Translations under genes and position numbers: made by a program | Notes under the pieces: generated by a model | Told to the model about the DNA's origin: nothing | Seen by the model: the letters and a program-made list of their open reading frames with translations, nothing else | Databases searched by the model: none | Assembly (NCBI GenBank): GCA_013397455.1 | Contig: VYZB01000382.1 | Location: 362,902-426,901 of the forward strand | DNA: 64,000 nt | Direction of reading: 5' to 3' | DNA from: Crotophaga sulcirostris | Lineage: Eukaryota; Chordata; Aves; Cuculiformes; Crotophagidae | Shown: positions 59,645 to 64,000 of the stretch, in pieces | Numbering within the stretch: position 1 is the first letter of the stretch | How the letters are laid out: each line of letters begins with the position of its first letter

Positions 59645-62600
59645 ATCTGAATTTTTAAATAGTAACCTCACTTTGTACTTTCTTATAAACTATACCAGGG
59701 AAAACAGATTTTTAGTTTCCTAGGCTGAGTTTTTGTTTAGCTTAAATTTTAAACAGTCTTTTTGTGCCTTTATTGACAGAACTCTGGAAAACCCACAACT
59801 TGTTACTTTGAGACTGAACAGTCAGAATGTAGCCATGAAATTATAATGGGTCATTCCAGCCAGTGAGCAAGAAAAGAAACCTGTCATGTGGCTTTGGTGA
59901 CAGACTTTACTCTAGAAGCAAAAATGAAATTGGAACTATTCTTTTTTTTTTCTTTTTAATTCTGTAATTTTTAAATCTTAACCACCTGATAAATTTTCAT
60001 AATCTTTCTAAACTCGAAACCATTCTGTTTTACCGGCTTGAAAAATAGATGCACACATTCTTGGTTTTGAATCATAACATAAGAAGTTATATGTTATGTT
60101 GTCCACTAGAGGGTATCCAGCATATTTTCAGTCTTGCAGTGGGAGACATCAAAGGCTAAGATAATAAAAATCAGGTCAAATTAATGTTACCATATTTTCA
60201 AAAACTACCAGTGCCTTTATTTTATCTAATACTTTGTGAAAACTAAATTAACTGTAGTTTTCTGGAACAAATAAATTCCTCTAGCTTTACAGATTCCTAG
60301 ATATATTTTTCATTGTGGACTATCTCTACCAGATTTTGACTCTTAATGTTATCATGAGTGAGAGGCTATGTTGAACTGAAACATTTAATGGCATTGTTTG
60401 TGATCTGGGACTTCTAAGCCTTCTGAATTTGAGCTAAAAGTAGGATCCAGTTTTGGAATTAATCTCCAAAATCTCATGGTGTAGAATTTAATCTAATTTA
60501 AATCACCTGTATCTGAATTTGCAGAGGTTTGTATTTCAATACCTAATTTGTAACCATTCCTATGAGGAATGAAAAGGAAGAAATTTTCGAAGTGTTACTG
60601 AAAAAACACTCTAGATTTTATATTGGTTCTATACGTAACACTCCTGTTGCTGCATAGTTCAGTTTTAAGGTGTTTGTCTTTGTTTTTGAAAGATGGAATT
60701 GAAGATGTTCTTTCCCTCAAACTCAAAGCATTTAATAGACCTTTTCTTAGTCTAGGGTAATAATCAGTGCTATTCTTCAGCACTATTGAAGCAAAATCTG
60801 TCCTTCCTGTGAGACTTAAAAGTGGACAAATTATGAAACAGAAAAACTTTCAAAATTGATTGTTCTTGCTAGTTTTAAAGCCTTTAGTGTTGAAATAAAA
60901 TTGAACAAATTCAAGCAGTAACTGAAGTACACCTTTAACATTTATTTAGTTACTACAAGCAACCAAGAAAAAATGTGGCTTTATCAACACTTCAAAACTT
61001 ACCAAGGTGGGACTTAAAAAGGTGGATGTGTTTACTTGTTCAACAAGAAGATAGTCAGCATGAGGCAGAATTTACTGAATGGGAGTGGGGTTCTTCAGTG
61101 TGTGTTGTCATGGCGTCTGTGGTCAGAATGATTCCTTGTGGCTGTAATATATCCTTTCTGTGATGCATAATAATGAGTACATATTTTGAATTTACCTGGA
61201 GAAACTAAGTTTGGGGTATCCCACAGAATACACCACACATGAATTTTGGTTTTGCTTGTGGAAAAAAATAAAACAAACCAAAACTGAAAAGGTGTATTTG
61301 GAAATAATTCTTCATTCTTACATGCAGAAGTCCACAGCTGACTCTCCTGCAAACCTGTGCTCATTGTGTTTACTGTAATAAATTGCCCTACAAAAATAAA
61401 GAAATTTTAAAAAATCTTAATAGTTCAGTTACACTTCATGAGAAACACCTTCAAAAACAAGCTCACAGTAAACTTCAAGTTTAGCTCAGGTGACTCTGGC
61501 ATAAAATTCCAGTTGAGTTTAAATATTTAAGTGTTCAAAGTACTTTCTTGCCTAAGAAGTTAATGAAGGAGTCACTACTATTACTTTCAGAGTCCACTAT
61601 TAATAATGAAACAACTAAGCAACATCTTCAACACAGCTTACCATCTTTTAGTCTCACAAAGTACTGAGTAATGTACATGCATAGAAGGAAAATGTACTCA
61701 GTTCTTCATCTAAAAAGAATATTACTTCCTTTGTTCCTAGAGAATGTCATTATGCAGTCTCATTGCTAAATAACTTGCCTGAATTGATCTCTAGTAATTC
61801 TGCATACCTCAATGCAACACAATAGCATGCTGCATTCAGATTACCATCTGAAACATGTATTAGAAAATAAGCTTGTCATTTTCATTATCATATAATAGCA
61901 ATTAGTCTTACAATGAAGGTTTATTTTGAATGTATCATTTGCATAAATGAACAGAGCCTTACATTCCTCACAAGGTGATCAGTGACAAAAGATACAGTCC
62001 ATGGTGGGTAGAAGGCAAAAAGTAGGTTCTCTTTGACTTCTGTGAGAGCTGGATTAATTTTTACAGGTTCTATTGAATAGAGGAAAACCATAAACCTGTT
62101 AATTCTTGAAATTCACTAGCTCGCTGGTAAACGTTGATAAGTTTTATGAGTGTGATCCTATAGTCCTTATTCAGGTCTTATATTCATGAGATCAAAAACT
62201 GAGCGAAACATCAGATTGCATGTTTCAGTCCAGGTGCTGTTATTTCCTTTATGTGGAACCCCTTGTAAGACACAGTTTTAAAATGGATGCAGTGTTGCCT
62301 TAATTATAGTTGTCTAAAAACTTTGAAGTTAAAAATGCAAAATGTTACTTTTGTTGCTTTTTAACCCTCTCTTATGTCTCTAAATTAAGAAGGATTTTTC
62401 TAAAATACACAAAAATGAGAATAGCTATCATATATTCCTGCAGTGAGAGAGAGAATTGTGTATAGACTTTTGCACATAGATGTCTATTGTATGCTGATGT
62501 GCCTATGCACATATTTTGATGTTCTGCTTTCTGAGCATAATAAAGACATCTGAGACTCAAATTACTCCCTGTAAATATTTTGCATTCCATCCCTTCTGGC

Positions 62601-63253
62601 TCCTTGTTAGTGTTCACATTCAAAGAGGACCATATTGCATTGCAGCCAAAAATATTAAGAGCTTGGTCCGAGTAGCACTCATCTAGGTAAATTCCAAGGA
62701 TTTGAGAAATGTAATCTTCTAGGATCTGCTCTAGTTGTATTTACTTATTTTTCCAAGATGTGTTAGTCATACTTTAGCAGACAAATCTATTTCCTCTTTG
62801 TAAATGTGCATATATATACACAGGATCAGAAGTAAAAAAAATTCCTCTTAACTTAGTTTCTAACAAAAATTACTTTCTTTCCTCCATAACAGGAGGAAAA
62901 TTACAGCTACTGGATGACATTCTGTTCTCCTGTCCAGTTATTGATTTGCCAGTCTCAGTGCTACTGATCTGATATTCACTTCCTGGAAGGAGCAGATTTG
63001 CTTTTAATCTAAGCACTCTGCCCTTTCATGGATATGTTTGGGATTTCTGCTTTATGAATTGCCAAGCTCCACCCAAACTTTCTTTCCTTTCAGAATGAGT
63101 CCTGAAGGGTGTATCCTGTGAGTTTTCCTGACATGCGGCATAGAGCCAACATAATATTGTTTTTTACAAATCCATCTAATTTCACCTTCAGCATTTCTTT
63201 ATTTTCACATGAACCTCTTCCTGCCGATGGAAGCATTAAGTGCTATGGCAGTT

Positions 63254-63280
63254 GGGTGGGGGATGGGGGGTGGAAAGGGG
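63254..63280 (+). promoter_or_regulatory. G-quadruplex motif outside any recognised repeat
   Basis: G3, G5, G6 and G4 tracts lie in 27 bases with loops of 1, 2 and 6 bases. It satisfies the standard four-tract rule and is the only such motif here in apparently unique DNA. Function unknown. Confidence 0.6.
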
Positions 63281-63648
63281 AGACAGAGTTCATTTGGACA
63301 GATTGTTCTTCTTGTAGGAAATTCGTTTCCCATATTTTACTACTCTAATGTACATACATTGTAATGGCAAACTTTGTTCTGCCTTAAATCCGGAATCTCA
63401 TGTATGATATAAATCTTAACATGACTCTTTGCTACCAAATTCAAGTTCTTTCCCTCATGTTCTATTGTGATTGCTTAACCTCGACTGGCTGCCAGGTACC
63501 CACCAAGCTGGTCTGTCACTCCCTCTCCTCAGAAGCACAGGGGGAGAAAATAAGTTGAAAAAACCTTGTGGGTTGAGATAAGGATAAGGAGATTGCTCAT
63601 CGGTTACCATCATGGGCAACAGACTTGACTTTGGGAAGATCAATTTAA

Positions 63649-63654
63649 TTTATT
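63649..63654 (-). terminator. AATAAA signal of the edge LTR
   Basis: TTTATT on the plus strand is AATAAA on the minus strand, placed as expected upstream of the LTR 3' end. Confidence 0.5.
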
Positions 63655-63863
63655 GCCAATTAAAAGCAGACAAAGATAGTAAAAAGCAAGAAAGAAACTA
63701 AACCTGCCTCTTACCCTGGTGTTCTTCTCAAGATCCATTCATTCTTCCCTCCCTATTCCTCTGCCTCCCTCTCTCTGAGTGCCGCAGGGGGGATAGGGAA
63801 TTGGGTTTTCAGTCAGTTCATAACAGTCTGTTTCTGCCACTCCTTTCTCCTTACCCTCTTCCC

Positions 63864-64000
63864 CTGCTCCAGCAGGGGGTCCCTCCCACGAATACAGTCT
63901 TTCGCAAACTGTTCCAATGTGAGTCCTTCCCATAGGCTTTCAGTTCTTCAAGATCTGCTCTAGCATTTTTCCTTTCTGTGGAGTACAGACCTTCAGGATA
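63864..64000 (-). repeat. 45-46 bp tandem repeat within the LTR
   Basis: Units begin at 63,864 (CTGCTCC), 63,909 (CTGTTCC) and 63,955 (CTGCTC), each followed by a GTCC..TCCCA-like and CAGT-CTTC-like core. The array runs off the window. A 45-bp period keeps a reading frame open across units. Confidence 0.7.

Larger units (their letters stand above)
55462..63465. other. Mostly unique AT-rich DNA
   Basis: A comparatively GC-rich patch at 55,850-56,600 carries overlapping frames of 98 (plus) and 140 (minus) codons with no domain I recognise. A G9 run lies at 58,636-58,644, an A8CCCAAACC motif at 59,623-59,637, and a G-quadruplex motif at 63,254-63,280. The 61.5-61.95 kb stretch has the look of conserved noncoding DNA (dense ATTA/TTTGCAT-like words), but that is an impression. 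Confidence 0.45.
63466..64000 (-). mobile_element. 3' part of a long avian ERV LTR, cut by the window edge
   Basis: Read on the minus strand the LTR ends at 63,466; its complement here begins TGTGATTGCTTAACC and continues GACTGGCTGCCAGGTACCCA. An AATAAA signal (minus, 63,649-63,654) lies about 185 bp from the end. I recognise these words from memory of a long LTR common in birds, the same family as at 47,957. To the right are 45-46 bp tandem units starting at 63,864, 63,909 and 63,955. A minus-strand frame (63,933-63,739, 64 codons) includes WEGPPAGAGEEGKEKG. The C/T-rich plus-strand composition contrasts with the rest of the window. The 5' end and target duplication are beyond 64,000; ERVL affinity is a guess. 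Confidence 0.6.

Noticed and set aside
1..64000. tRNA, rRNA, CRISPR, phage or bacterial operon features
   Set aside because: None seen; repeat content and base composition are those of an avian nuclear genome.

Overview
This is AT-rich vertebrate nuclear DNA, almost certainly from a bird. The repeats identify it: at least thirteen fragments of the CR1 LINE (the dominant avian retrotransposon), endogenous-retrovirus LTRs of avian type, a worn tRNA-derived SINE, and a short hAT-like DNA transposon. I found no exon of a cellular gene, no structural RNA gene, no CRISPR array and no bacterial-style operon. All open reading frames of any length are either CR1 reverse-transcriptase remnants, pieces of an LTR-internal frame, or short frames expected by chance. 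The window reads as an intergenic desert or part of a very long intron. All names of repeat families are from memory of their sequence organisation, not from a database search.

Layout. 1-7.2 kb: unique AT-rich sequence. 7.25-8.66 kb: a 109-bp segment that recurs 1 kb away in inverted orientation at 107/109 identity, the second copy lying in an LTR-like unit with TATA box and AATAAA signal. 11.7-24 kb: a CR1 cluster, including a 1.85-kb minus-strand element (13.75-15.60 kb) with a broken reverse transcriptase. 23.9-33.4 kb: mostly unique, with an A/C-only low-complexity tract near 32.4 kb. 33.39-33.76 kb: a clean solo LTR with a perfect 6-bp target duplication. 34.85-35.37 kb: a CR1 3' end. 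36.13 kb: a MIR-like SINE. 36.2-47.9 kb: unique apart from a 201-bp hAT-like MITE at 45.35 kb. 47.96-55.46 kb: a repeat-dense block with an LTR 5' end, an old CR1 tail, an N gap (49187-49296), a young CR1 nested inside another CR1, and a 1.87-kb plus-strand CR1. 55.5-63.4 kb: mostly unique. 63.47 kb to the right edge: the 3' part of a long LTR of the same family as the one at 47.96 kb, on the minus strand, with a 45-46 bp internal tandem repeat.

Nothing here works together as a system. The history is one of repeated CR1 retrotransposition by at least two subfamilies with different 3' tail repeats, retroviral insertions reduced to solo or partial LTRs, and decay. The points most worth a second look are the near-identical inverted 109-bp pair, the solo LTR with its intact target duplication and G-quadruplex motif, the datable nested CR1 insertion, and the LTR-internal tandem repeat and reading frame at the right edge.
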